DNA of 64,000 nucleotides. Source: Tachypleus tridentatus (lineage: Eukaryota; Arthropoda; Merostomata; Xiphosura; Limulidae). This document shows positions 25,331 through 36,100 of the stretch, piece by piece. The stretch lies in contig NC_134833.1 in assembly GCF_004210375.1 (NCBI RefSeq), forward strand, positions 17,911,396-17,975,395, given 5' to 3'. The translations under genes and the position numbers were made by a program. The notes under the pieces are model-generated. The model was not told where the DNA came from. It searched no databases and saw nothing but the letters and a program-made list of their open reading frames with translations. The stretch's first letter is position 1, and each line of letters opens with the position of its first letter.

Positions 25331-28300
25331 TCTACCAACTCTAGATACGCTATGTCCAAAACTAAAGAAATGACTGTTTAGTTTAAAGTGTTCATCTAAA
25401 TAAAACTTTACTTTCACATAAGAAATTTCTTAGTGCAAAAAGCATTTATTTAAATTAGATATATTTTAAGCATGTGTGTGTAGGTCATTATATAAATCTA
25501 CAACAGTCAGATGGAAACATTCATGTATCATATCCTGTTATGTACATCAAAGGTGTAAACAAAGCCACAACATCATTTAAATGTTTGATAATAAATAATG
25601 TGCAACAAGCTACTACTTAATACAACTTACCAACATTCACGTATAATTAAAAACTTAAATGTTATAAGCATATTTATGTACTTTATAACTCTCGGTACAG
25701 TTTAAAATACATGTAATAATAAAGTAATAAGCAACATATTTTACAATAACTTGTGTTATACGAGCATAAATACAGCTCCCCTATGGATACTTGACACTAT
25801 TATACCAGCATTTTGAGGCAACTGGGTCACATAAAAAACAAAATGTATTCTGTAGGTTAGACACTGAATTAATAGAATCCTCTTACAGTCACACACATGT
25901 ACAAGTGGTATCAAATCACAACGGCTAACATACACATAATTGAAAATAACATAAAAACTAGGTTACCCATTCACGTATACACCTCTCAGGCACAAATTAT
26001 ATGTAATTCTAAACTTTGGTGTTCATCAGATATTAAACTTATTTTAAGGAGTAAAACTGAAATGTACCCTAACTATATCCATGCTGGTTCCTTTAAACTG
26101 TTTTAGATTTGTCAAAAAGAAAATACCACATAGAAATATCAGTTTAAAAACATTCCAATCATTCCAAAAGTAAGGTGAAGCCCCTAACCTGAGGCTAACC
26201 AATGATGATAAAAAACACACAGAGGAAATCTTCTGCTATTAATATGAATACAACTTAAGAGTGGAAACTATGAACTAATATATAAACAATCATACATCTT
26301 AGGACACAGTACGCATCCACACAGAAAGAAATGGTCAATATAAATTCACTCTAATTTCAATACACAACAGGCACATTCTGTTTTACATAAATCAGGAAAC
26401 TCATTAATTAAGAACTCATTATAGGTAGAACTTTTCATTTATTCTAAATTAAACTAGCAACAAGAGACCATTCCCCTAAAGAGCTAGCCTCTACTACTGC
26501 CAATAGCAACTTATTCTACAAGCCAAACACCATTAACAAAACAAAACACTTATCACAAATCTAGCCTATTTTTTTTTTTCCAAATCTTAACCTCACATCC
26601 TGTCATTATCTTTAGAACAAACCAGAAGCCTTTATTTCATTAATCCTCACCTCAGTGGCCTTCCTCCAAGCCTTTTCCAACATGTATTTACCCTTTATCA
26701 GATAGAGGTCAAACTCTAGTATTCAAAACTACGTCTAACTAGCAACTTATATGAACATATAATTACCTCTTTTGACTTGAAATCAATATATCTGTAGATG
26801 TATCCTAAAACTGTATTAGTTTTATTATTATAAACAAGTCACGGTTTGGTGGCACAAAAAAGACTTATTCCATCCATACTAAGATACCTTTTTTCCAGTC
26901 ACAATATTGAATGGGTTCCTGTCTATGTTAATAATGTGAATCATACTATAATAACCAAAATGCATTAACTTCTACCTACTATAATTAAAAGATTAATTTA
27001 CCAAATATTCATACAACTTTCTAATAGACATGAGTAACTAAGTGCTATCTCAACATCCTCTGTACAGTTAGAAATGCCCTAGAATTTCATGATATCAGGG
27101 CTTTAGTAAATTATAAATCTTTCCCATGTCTACATCATTAATTAATGTGTGTAAAAGTATAGTCTCAAGCACTCTGTTAATTAACAAGGGTCCACTTGGA
27201 TCAGACTGCATTAATTACAACTTTTGAAAATTTTAACATTCAGCTACCTTACAATCTAATTAAGCAGTATTTCTCGATTCATAACAATACGGTTTTCTTA
27301 GGTTAGGTTTTTGTGACATCTTATAAAGAGTTTTCTGAAAATCTTAGGTACATAAAATTGACATAATTTCTATCATCAATACAACAACTGATGTCATCCT
27401 AAGAAAATATAACAGATAAGTAATACAAAACTCCCTTTGGTGAAGCCATGTTGGTTTTCTATTGCAAACTACCTCACTAAGAATGTTTGTACAGTTCTTA
27501 CCATTCTAGAACTCTTACCATTACAAAAGTCTAATTAGCCTATAATTTACAGGATAACGCTTATCACCCATTTTAAAAACAAAAACAACATTAGCAATTC
27601 TCCAAATCCAAAAATTTACTAAAAATCTGAGAAAATTACATATCTGGTATTTGACCTCCTCAAATTAAAAATTTAAAATGTTTGAAAGAACAGCTTGGTC
27701 CTGTCTAATGGCTAAATACTCTATAACGATGTCTTTTTCTCTTTTTTTTTCTTGCATTTCACAAGAGTAAGATAGCTTGAGATTTATAACTTATATTTCT
27801 CTACTGTTCCAAACATTAAAACTTTAAAATGTCTTGTTTTTAAAACTACAAATCCACAACCCTGACAGATTTGTTTAGCACTCATTGTCCAATAACGAAG
27901 AGAAATCTTTAAAGTTTTAGTTTTTTGGTGATAAACCAATAAAGAAGGATATTATACTACATCAACTTAAAACATAATCACCACAAAAACTTAATAACAA
28001 TGAAAATTAAAATAACACAGTAAGTGCATGGTTCACCAAGATCAGAAGTACAATATAAGGCATCCATGCCTAAATTTCATAAACGTATTTAATTACTATT
28101 AGTACTACCACTAGTAGTTGCAATAAAAATACATATAAATTTGTTACAATTAGATAATAAAAACTTCTTCGTGCAAAGTTATAAATGTTCAAGTAAATTA
28201 TATTATTATTCATATTATAGCTATGCTTGAAAGTTTAATGACTTTACATGTTCAAGATAACAAAATTTAATCGCCTACTTCGGCGCTTGGTTAAGCGTAG

Positions 28301-29320
28301 TTACCTTAACAATTTCACGAATTAAGTTTATATTTATAATCTAACTTAACGATTTCTTACCCATTTTAAAATAGCAGTTTATATTTTCCTATGACACAAC
28401 TTGCAATAAAACATTAAAAGCATAACATTTCATAGGCACGTCGATAAAAACTTATCATACGATAGTAAGACTGACAAAACGTTCTTTCATATTTAAGCGC
28501 CTAGATTCACTGTTTACCACATTTTATCTTTAGCTTTCACGTGACCAACTGGGTAAACCAATTTCACACAAACCTAAATATATAACCTAGAAAGGAGGAA
28601 CAACCCAAGGGAAGCGAATGATGCAATCAAAGGATGTTACACAATCTTCAGTAAAAAGTAGCCGAAGAGTAAAAAACGTTTTCTGGGAAGTATTTCTGCC
28701 TTAAACTGTAGGCTTGTTTGTATGTATAATTTATATATACGTTTCCAATAAAACTTTTACCTACCTTACGAAAAGGAAAAAAACGAAATAAAACAACAAA
28801 AACCAATGAATATTCTCATTTTATTAGGTGAGTTTGATTTGTATATGCGAAATAGATAAGCACAAAATTAACACAAATAGTAACCGCGGTTTTCAGAATT
28901 ACGTATTTCCATAGGAGTGGATAGCTTTAGACAACAAATTTCAATCTGAATCGAACCGAGGTGATTAAAACCACACTTAGGCTGCATTTAATTAGGAGGT
29001 GGTATTTTTCCATTCAATATTAGAACCAAGGCTGAATTAAGGGTTTTATTGGCCTTAAGCTTTCCAACTTATAGAAGCCCCCTCAAAACAGAACCTCTAC
29101 ATACCATATATTTATAGTCATGGCTTGAGACCCGCCAATTAGTGTGAGGTCCTGGACTTCAGTCCAGAAAATCCATGCTTCAATCCGGGGTTGAATAGAA
29201 CCATTCAATTGGACTAGGCTTATGATTCTTTGGCATTTCAACTAGGGTTGTATCTTTTGTCCTAGCTGGCTTGTTTAAATCTAGAAGGGTTATTGTTGTC
29301 AGAGGCATACACCAAAGAAG
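25331..29320. other. Intergenic flank, no gene seen
   Basis: AT-rich with short open frames only. The part between about 26440 and 27900 has a somewhat different texture and could be an old decayed transposon, but I recognise no protein motif. No SINE-A or SINE-B copy is visible. Confidence 0.45.
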
Positions 29321-29545
29321 ACATAGTTGAAATATATATGTAAAAACGGCTGGTATGGATAGAGAAAACTCTATGCAGAGGATCGAACAACGTTTGGACC
29401 TTCTTCGGTCATCGTCAGGTTCACGCTGAAGAAGGTCGAAACATTATTTGCTCCTCTATATTGAGATTTCTTTATCCATACCAGCCATTTTTACATATAT
29501 ATTTTTCTCTACAAGTGAGTTTTCTCGCTAACACATAGTTGAAAT
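29321..29545. mobile_element. Fold-back PLE-derived mini-element with 13-bp target site duplication
   Basis: Bases 29334-29532 are flanked by identical ACATAGTTGAAAT repeats (29321-29333 and 29533-29545). The element is an imperfect inverted repeat: the left arm about 29335-29408 (with CGGCTGGTATGGATAG) pairs with the right arm about 29428-29500 (CTTTATCCATACCAGCC). Its right end GTGAGTTTTCTCG matches the outer end of the PLE at 48717. It has no coding capacity. Confidence 0.8.
29383..29424 (-). ncRNA. Hammerhead-ribozyme-like motif in the fold-back element
   Basis: On the minus strand: GTGAAC, CTGACGA, TGACCGAAGAAGGTC, CAAA, CGTT and GTTCGA. The flanking hexamers can pair as stem I, and GACC/GGTC forms stem II. 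The core GAAA is mutated to CAAA here and there is one extra U after CUGACGA, so this copy is probably inactive. Confidence 0.5.
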
Positions 29546-29816
29546 GTTGTATTAAGATTTTCGAGCCTTACGTCGTTGTCGTGCATGATGTGAAATTAAG
29601 GTGCTCCAGCCGACGATCAGGCATCTTGAAAATTACTTTGCACTTATAGTTTTCATTACAAAAGGTTCTCTAATAAGGCTGTTGCATCTATAGCGTACCC
29701 CCCTCATTCCAGTTTCACAGGAACCAAGTGATTTTAACATTAAGTTTTCATATGGAATAGAATGAATATTCGTTTCATTCTCTAGCTACTTGAGGTATTC
29801 AATCTGATGTTCAACT

Positions 29817-30038
29817 CCCCATCACACCAAACATACCCGAGTTTTCAGCCGTGGGGGCGTTATAATTCAACGGTCAATCCCACTATTCGTTGGTAAAAGA
29901 GTAACCCAATAGTTGGTGGTGGGTGTGGATGACCAACTGCCTTCACTTCAATCTTATACTGCTAAATTAGAGACGGCTAACGCCGATAGCCCTTGTGTAG
30001 CTTTGCGCGAAATTAAAAAACAAACAAACAAACAAAAT
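29817..30038 (+). repeat. SINE-A copy, head truncated
   Basis: It begins at the end of the tRNA-like head (CATCACACCAAACATACCCG). It continues with GTGGGGGCGTTATAATTCAA and CCCACTATTCGTTGGTAAAA and ends in AAATTAAAAAACAAACAAAC. Confidence 0.9.
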
Positions 30039-30601
30039 GGCACGCTTTGCTTGTTATACTGAGATACGACTTGTTGCAGGCCTCATTCTACATGGACTTG
30101 GCTTTTAAGATGATCCAAATTTATTTGTTTTTCAAACACGGGATATCAACATTTAATTGTCTCACAAAATCTAAATCCAATCAGAACACGTAATTATGAT
30201 ATAATTATGACAATCTTGCACCAGAAAGAGGTTTTAAATTCCTTTCTTAAATTCCCGTAATTTTTAGTGGAATTAGGCCAAGTAATGGAACATTGTTCTG
30301 ACTCTTAACGTTTCACCATGACTTTATTCTGGCTGTGGTGGTTATTCAACTTGATGATCTGTATATTCAAAATCATTTTCGTATTACATACTCTTGTACT
30401 GTTTTCTTATTAGACACCTTGACTGAGTAGGCATTTTTTTTTCTTTTTGTGTTCCTTTACGACGTTAATTAAACCTCTCTCCTAGTTTAGGGACGGGCGG
30501 TATTTTTGTAAAGCAAAAATATTTATACTCAGTTAGCAAACATGCACGACCCCTTTGTTCCGTAACGTGTTTCAAACTGCGAGCACAGCGCCTCAACCAC
30601 C

Positions 30602-30897
30602 AAGCCATACTATTGTTGTTTGAAATTTCGCACAAAGCTACTCGAGGGCTATCTGTGCTAGCCGTCCCTAATTTAGCAGTGTAAGACTAGAGGGAAGGCA
30701 GCTAGTCATCACCACCCACCGCCAACTTCTGGGCTACTCTTTTACCAACGAATAGTGGGATTGACCGTAACATTATAACGCCCCCACTGCTGGGAGGGCG
30801 AGCATGTTTGTCGCGACTCGGGCGCGAACTCGCGACCCTCAGATTACAAAGCGCACGTCTTAACGCGCTAGGCCATGCCAGGCCCTAAGCCATACTA
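30602..30897 (-). repeat. SINE-A copy, nearly full length, with 11-bp TSD
   Basis: The whole element runs from tail (30613, GTTTGAAATTTCGCAC) to head (GCGCTAGGCCATGCCAGGCC, ending about 30886). It is flanked by AAGCCATACTA at 30602-30612 and 30887-30897, a target site duplication expected of LINE-mobilised SINEs. Confidence 0.93.
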
Positions 30898-31533
30898 ATT
30901 TTAATAACAGTTAGAAATTCAGTTACAATAAATAAATAAATCGTATTTCCCACATTTCTTGAGCTTGCTCAACAGAATCAGGTAAAAAGGTAATAACAAA
31001 ACAACGTTACTCTCGAAATTCACAGAAAAATAAACGAAAGGCTTGGTGTAACTAGAAACTCATTACATATAATACATGCAACAACACTGCTTCGGTGGAA
31101 GGTTGGTTGTTTGGTGTTTATTGGCACAAAACAAGTAAACGAATCACAAATCATGTAACAAAGAAAAAACAAAGGTGTCGCAAACAAAACCTGTTGAAAA
31201 CACTATAACTTCTAAATTAAGCAATATAAAACGTTTAATAGTGTTAAAAGGAAAAATGGAAATGTTTTATCTTAGAGACGTGATTGATATGTCTCTAAGT
31301 ACCACGTCCATCTGGACTCTAGAGCGTTGGTGGACATGGTCTCCCACTGAGCTCTGTATCTTGTTGTTCTTATCATTTCTGTAGTGGTAATTCCAAGTTT
31401 CTTGGCATCTGATGATATTAACAGTTTTTGTCTTCCTTTTCTGTCATAATAATATTTTCAATCTCTCATTTTCTCATGATATGTCCTATAAAACTGGTAT
31501 ATAGGTTCTAAGTGAGAGTAAATATCGAAAGCA

Positions 31534-31580
31534 ATTTTTTTTTCTCCCCAGAATTTTCGCACAAAACTAATGGGCAACCT
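31534..31580 (-). repeat. SINE-A tail remnant
   Basis: CAGAATTTTCGCACAAAACTAATGG is a mutated SINE-A 3' end in reverse orientation. Confidence 0.45.
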
Positions 31581-32029
31581 ACATATATCTGTTCTTAATT
31601 TCAACTCATGGATTAGAGAAAGGTGAGCTAATCAATAACATCCACTGCAAGTGCGTGAGGTGCTATTATCTGCCTGAATAGTTGGATTTGACGTCATTCA
31701 TATAGTGCACTTACAACCCTAACGAGTGTAGTGCATTTTTGTAGCAATCTTTAAGGTCTTCTGTGAAGAAAAGAAAGCAAACACACACAAGTATATTATT
31801 ATAAGATAAAAGCTCTTTGCCCAATTTTAGGTAATTCCTTTTGTTTTTAGAAAACGAATACTGACAAAAAAAAAGATTTTTGCTAAAACATTTTAAGTGG
31901 ACCAACATTATATCAATACTAGCCATTTGATAATATAAAAAAATATTATAGAGAGTTTTTCGGTGGATAAAAGAGTTTTATTGGTATTTCGAGCTTAAAC
32001 ATATTTATGTGAAAAGTTCATGTAAAAAA

Positions 32030-32250
32030 AAAATTGTTTGGATTTCGCGCAAAGGTACACGAGGGTTATCTGCATAAGCCGTCCCTAATTTAGCAGGGTC
32101 ATACCAATCATCATCACCCACCGCCAACTCTCGTGCTATTCTTTTACCAACGCAGAGTGGAATTGACTGTCACATTATAATGCCTTCACGAATAAAAGGG
32201 GGAGCATATTTGGTGTGACAGGTATTCGAACCCGCTACCCTCCGATTAGG
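32030..32250 (-). repeat. SINE-A copy, end of head lost
   Basis: TTGGATTTCGCGCAAAGGTA, TAGCCGTCCCTAATTTAGCA-like sequence, CACCCACCGCCAACTCTCG and the box B complement GGTATTCGAACCCGC are in order. The 5' end of the head is missing. Confidence 0.88.
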
Positions 32251-32282
32251 AGTTATTGATATATATTTGCTTGTTTATTGCT

Positions 32283-32385
32283 AAACATAAAGCTGCGCTA
32301 CATGTCACCTGTGCTGTGCCAACCATAGTATCAAAACCAAATTTCTGTCATTATAGGTACTCAGACTCAGCGGGGAGGAGGTTCT
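32283..32385 (-). repeat. SINE-B subtype 2, diverged
   Basis: CACCTGTGCTGTGCCAACCA and TAGTATCAAAACCAAATTT followed by an ACTCAG stretch are the reverse complement of the subtype-2 head and tail. Confidence 0.6.
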
Positions 32386-32424
32386 ACTTTGCAACTGATA
32401 ATTTTAAGGACTTGATAAAGCATG

Positions 32425-32622
32425 AAAAGTTGGTGATATTGATTAGCTGCTTTCCCTCTAGTGTATAACTTCAAAATTAGGGTACAGGTATTAACACTTT
32501 CACCAAAATAAAGCAAAGAACTACGTTTCGATCTTCTTAGGTCATCTCCAGGTCAGCGGGGATGGCTAGCGCAGATAGTTCTTGAGTAGTTTTGCGCAAA
32601 ATTCAACAAAAACAAAAAAATG
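32425..32622 (+). repeat. SINE-A copy split by a PLE-terminal fragment
   Basis: The left part (GTTGGTGATATTGATTAGCT to AAAATTAGGG, about 32480) and the right part (ATGGCTAGCGCAGATAG to the AAAC tail, from about 32560) are adjoining pieces of one SINE-A. They are separated by about 78 bases of foreign sequence. Confidence 0.7.
32482..32558 (-). mobile_element. PLE-terminal fragment with degenerate hammerhead-like core
   Basis: On the minus strand it reads CTGGAGATGACCTAAGAAGA, then TCGAAACG, and leaves through TTTATTTTGGTGAAAGTG. This is a second PLE subfamily type (TAAGAA loop instead of GAAGAA). The core CTGANGA is mutated to CTGGAGA. Confidence 0.55.
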
Positions 32623-32649
32623 AACTTCTACACATACCAATAATTTTAA

Positions 32650-32930
32650 TCTGGTCTCGGCATAGCGAGATGGTTAGGGCGCTCGTGTCATAATCTGAGG
32701 GTTGTGGTTCGAATCTCCATCACCCCAAATATGCTCACCATTTCAGCTGTGGTGCGTTATAATGTGATCTTAAATCCCACTCTTCTGTGGTTGAAGAGTA
32801 GGTCACGAGTTGGCGGAAGGTGGTGATGACTAGCTGCCTTCTCTATAGTCTTGCACTGCTAAATTAGAGACAGCTAGCACAGACAACCCTCGCGTAGCTT
32901 CGCAAGAAAATTCAAAACAAAAATACAAAC
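32650..32930 (+). repeat. SINE-A copy, nearly full length, diverged
   Basis: The head CGGCATAGCGAGATGGTTAG with box B GTGGTTCGAATCTCC is followed by the complete body. The tail is AAAATTCAAAACAAAAATAC. Confidence 0.9.
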
Positions 32931-32999
32931 CAAAGTATTTTCTTCAGTGGCCACAACAAATAACCCGATGTGACTCTGCTATAAGAAAAACACAGAAAC

Positions 33000-33718
33000 T
33001 GAAGAGAAAAGGTACATTCTGTAAAAGATGAATTATATATACACATGCTGTACGGCATTTGAAGTTGTCATTATTACATTACGTCAGTAATTTTAATGAC
33101 AGTATTTGGCCAATATTTTCAGAATGAAATCCCCAAGACGGGAGAAAAATATCGTCCTTGTATACCAAATAATAGCACTGTGTTAAAAAAAAGTGTATGT
33201 TTCACACGATCGTTATTCGTATTTATCAAGTGTTAGATTAAATAATATTTCAAGATGGAACCTCAAACGTTTTGTCATTCGATGTGTAGAACGGGAAACA
33301 ATTTCTACACACCTAATGTTTAGACACTTGTAAGCACTAGATGGCGTTAAAAACAACAATGGAGGTTATTGTCAGAAACAACTCTTGAAAATAAATTAGT
33401 AGCGCCAGCGCTAAGTATTCTTGAGAACTTGCATAAATATTAGTTCTACGTGGTAGGTAAAAGAAATACCAAAACACCATAAACATATTAGGTTTTAAAT
33501 TTATTTTTACTATAAAACATCGTCAAACAGCTATAAACATTTGCAGATATTTACAGCAATAAAAGAGTGATTACTTTTCTAAGTTTACTCCAGTCTATCT
33601 GTTTCAAAATGTTTATGGTCGGGCTCGTGTTCAGTTATTCTCACTTCCACTTATTCTAGGTTTAAATTAAGAGTAGCTGTTTTTACCCGACTTTAATTAC
33701 ATACATCGTGTTTCAACG
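33000..33718. other. No feature recognised
   Basis: AT-rich spacer between two SINE copies. No coding, RNA or repeat signal is supported. Confidence 0.4.
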
Positions 33719-34024
33719 CAACATAATAGATTTGTTTGTTTGTTTGTTTTGGAATTTCGCACAAAGCTATTCGAGGGCTATCTGTGCTAGCCGTCCCTAA
33801 TTTAGTAGTGTAAGACTAGAGGGAAGGCAGCTAGTCATCACCACCCACCGCCAACTCTTGGCCTACTCTTCACCAACGAATAGTGGGATTGACCGTAACA
33901 TTACAATGCCCCCACAGCTGGGAGGGCGAGCATGTTTGGCGCGATGCGGATGCGAACCCGCGACCCTCAGATTACGAGTCGCACGCCTTAACGCGCTTGG
34001 CCATGCCGGGCCCAACATAATAGA
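33719..34024 (-). repeat. SINE-A copy, full length, with 12-bp TSD
   Basis: This is a near-intact copy of about 282 bases from the (TTTG)n tail side at 33731 to the head GCCATGCCGGGCC at 34012. The flanks CAACATAATAGA at 33719-33730 and 34013-34024 are identical. Its low divergence marks it as one of the youngest copies here. Confidence 0.95.
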
Positions 34025-34880
34025 CCTAGTTTGTACATGATGGCGTCTTTATATCTAGATTTATGGAATTAATCGTATATGTTAAAATATAATCTTTTAG
34101 TCAAAAAATACCTTCGTAATTATTTTTATTCGTGATCACTATTTCATTATTTCCGGTAAGATTGCCGAAATGTAATTCTTTTCAAGTTGACAATCTATTC
34201 AGAAGTACACACCATAACTCCATATTTGACTATGAAATTTATTAAAGAACCCTTATTTGCTTATTTCAGTTCTTGTTTTACATCACATCTTTAAGCCGAC
34301 CCTAATTTTCTAGTTTATATAATATAAAGATATTTAATAAGAAAAGAAATAAACTTTTTATAGCTCGAGAAGTTGAATCGCTGGCTTGAGTGTAAATAGG
34401 TCTGCGAAGACGTTTTTAAAGTTCTCTTAGTCTTAATTATGTCAACGTCATTAGGTTTATGGTGTCACAGTTAGATTCTTAGTTATATTAAAAGGTTTCC
34501 ATTCTGTAAACGAGTTGTGTGTTGGGATTGTAGTTACACATAAATCATTTAGTAGAGTGAATATGATCCCATGCAATCGCCAGAAAACTAATCTACTTTA
34601 GGCCTAAAGGAAGAAATGCTTCAAAGCGCGTTATCACAAGGTATTTCGTCAGCTGCGAGTGACGTTAACAACAATGTCTTATTAAACCTAGACTTGTGAA
34701 TCATAACAAAGAAACGAGACTACATTCTCAGAAGCCTTATGATTCATATTTTATAATTATGTCCTCTTCTGTTATTTGTTCAGTAATTATTTGTAGAAAA
34801 CTACAAGTTAACTACAGCAGAAAGATGATTTATTTATAGGATATAAAATTGTGAATACCGAGATGTCTAAGTCCAATTCT
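34025..34880. other. No feature recognised
   Basis: Unique-looking AT-rich sequence without supportable genes or known repeats. Confidence 0.4.
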
Positions 34881-34883
34881 TAC

Positions 34884-35045
34884 AAATCCCCCGCAGTGAC
34901 AGCGGTAAGTCTTTGGATTGACAACTTGTATTCTGCGGACTTAAAATGCACGAAACCGGGTTTCGATACCCGAGGTGGGCAGATCACAGATAGCCCATAG
35001 CGTAGCTTCGTGCTTAACTTCTAACAAATAGGTAAACAAACAAAT
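34884..35045 (+). repeat. SINE-B subtype 2 with internal head duplication
   Basis: CGCAGTGACAGCGGTAAGTC and a first GGATTGACAACTTG loop region are followed by a second TGCGGACTTAAAATGC segment. Then come box B GGGTTTCGATACCC and the tail CACAGATAGCCC, ending in AAACAAACAAAT. The duplicated loop region suggests a template-switch fusion of subtype 1 and subtype 2. Confidence 0.75.
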
Positions 35046-35249
35046 CATTTTTTTTTTCTCTGTTAAGTTTTAAGGACAATATTTTCAGTAAATACACGGT
35101 AATATATTGTCCAAAGGAACTGACCTAGTAATTATATTTTACGGAGATTTCTTTTTATCCGATTATCTGTTTAGGGGTAAATATACTCAGTAAGTATCTA
35201 AAAACATTTGGTTTTTCATTTGTAATTTAGTTCAAGACTTCATAACAAA

Positions 35250-35325
35250 CTGCATGTGCTCTGCACACCACGGGTATCAAAACCAGAATTCTAGTGTTTT
35301 AAGTCCGCAGACATGTTATATATAG
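35250..35325 (-). repeat. SINE-B subtype 2 fragment
   Basis: TGCACACCACGGGTATCAAA and TTTTAAGTCCGCAGAC are the reverse complement of the box B and anticodon-side regions. Confidence 0.6.
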
Positions 35326-35651
35326 TAAATATGACAGTAAAGTAGATTGCAAGTAAAGAGAGGTTTTGGTAATCAGACATGTTAGAGACAAATTAAAAGT
35401 GGGAACGGAAGGGCAAAGTTCATTTGACCGAGAGAAACAACGGAATGTTCAATACAAACACACACATTAATTACCCTTTACGGTTGGGGTCCATGCCTCC
35501 GTCTCATGGCTCTAAAAGCTCTTGGACTGTAAATTAACTTTTATACTCTCCAGTTTTTCCCGATACTGATGTTTATAATTTTAATGCATTTTTTGGGTCA
35601 GATTAAAGATTGGTGAAAGGGATGACCCCATCATTTCCTACACCACTGTTA

Positions 35652-35900
35652 ATAAAAGTCAAAGGTCACATAGAATTATAACGATTTAAGTGCGTCTCGA
35701 AGAAACGTTATTAACTCCAACAGGGGCAAGGGTCACTGGTAATACAGGTCAAGGTAAAATAAAATATAACGATTTAAGAGCGCATCGAAGAAACGTTATT
35801 GAAGCCAACAGGGACAAGGGTCACTGGTAGTAGAGGTCAAAGGTAAAATAAAATATAACGATTTAAGAGCGCATCGAAGACACGTTATTAACTCCAACAT
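35652..35900. repeat. 88/89-bp tandem repeat, about 2.8 copies
   Basis: ATAACGATTTAAG recurs with its ACGATTTAAG core at 35681, 35769 and 35858. Each is followed by GAAGAAACGTTATT or GAAGACACGTTATT and a CCAACA...AGGTCA stretch. Confidence 0.85.
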
Positions 35901-36100
35901 GACGAAAGTGTACATTTTTTAGTGAAAGGTTTTATTTTTAATAATATTTTTAGGTTTCTTGTGTGTTTGTTTTTTATGGAACGAAATACTTCGAAAACTA
36001 ACCCTAAATTGTCAAGAAAAGTGATGCTTACGAGTTCAGTAATAAATGACGAACGGCTTTCAGTTTTTAAAAATCAGTAAAATAACGCAAACGTCTTTGA

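Noticed and set aside
28740..28830. Candidate first exon of SLC25A38 with donor AAG|GTAGGT near 28765
   Set aside because: The upstream ATG frame runs into a TAA directly before the donor. The exon at 25072-25092 gives a proper in-frame start.
31175..31384. 69-codon plus-strand open frame
   Set aside because: It has no motif or gene context. The surrounding sequence may be an old LINE 3' end, but nothing supports a call.
33950..34012. Possible functional tRNA genes (box A and box B present at many sites)
   Set aside because: Each such head continues into the same SINE body, the acceptor stems do not close, and copies are dispersed with target duplications.
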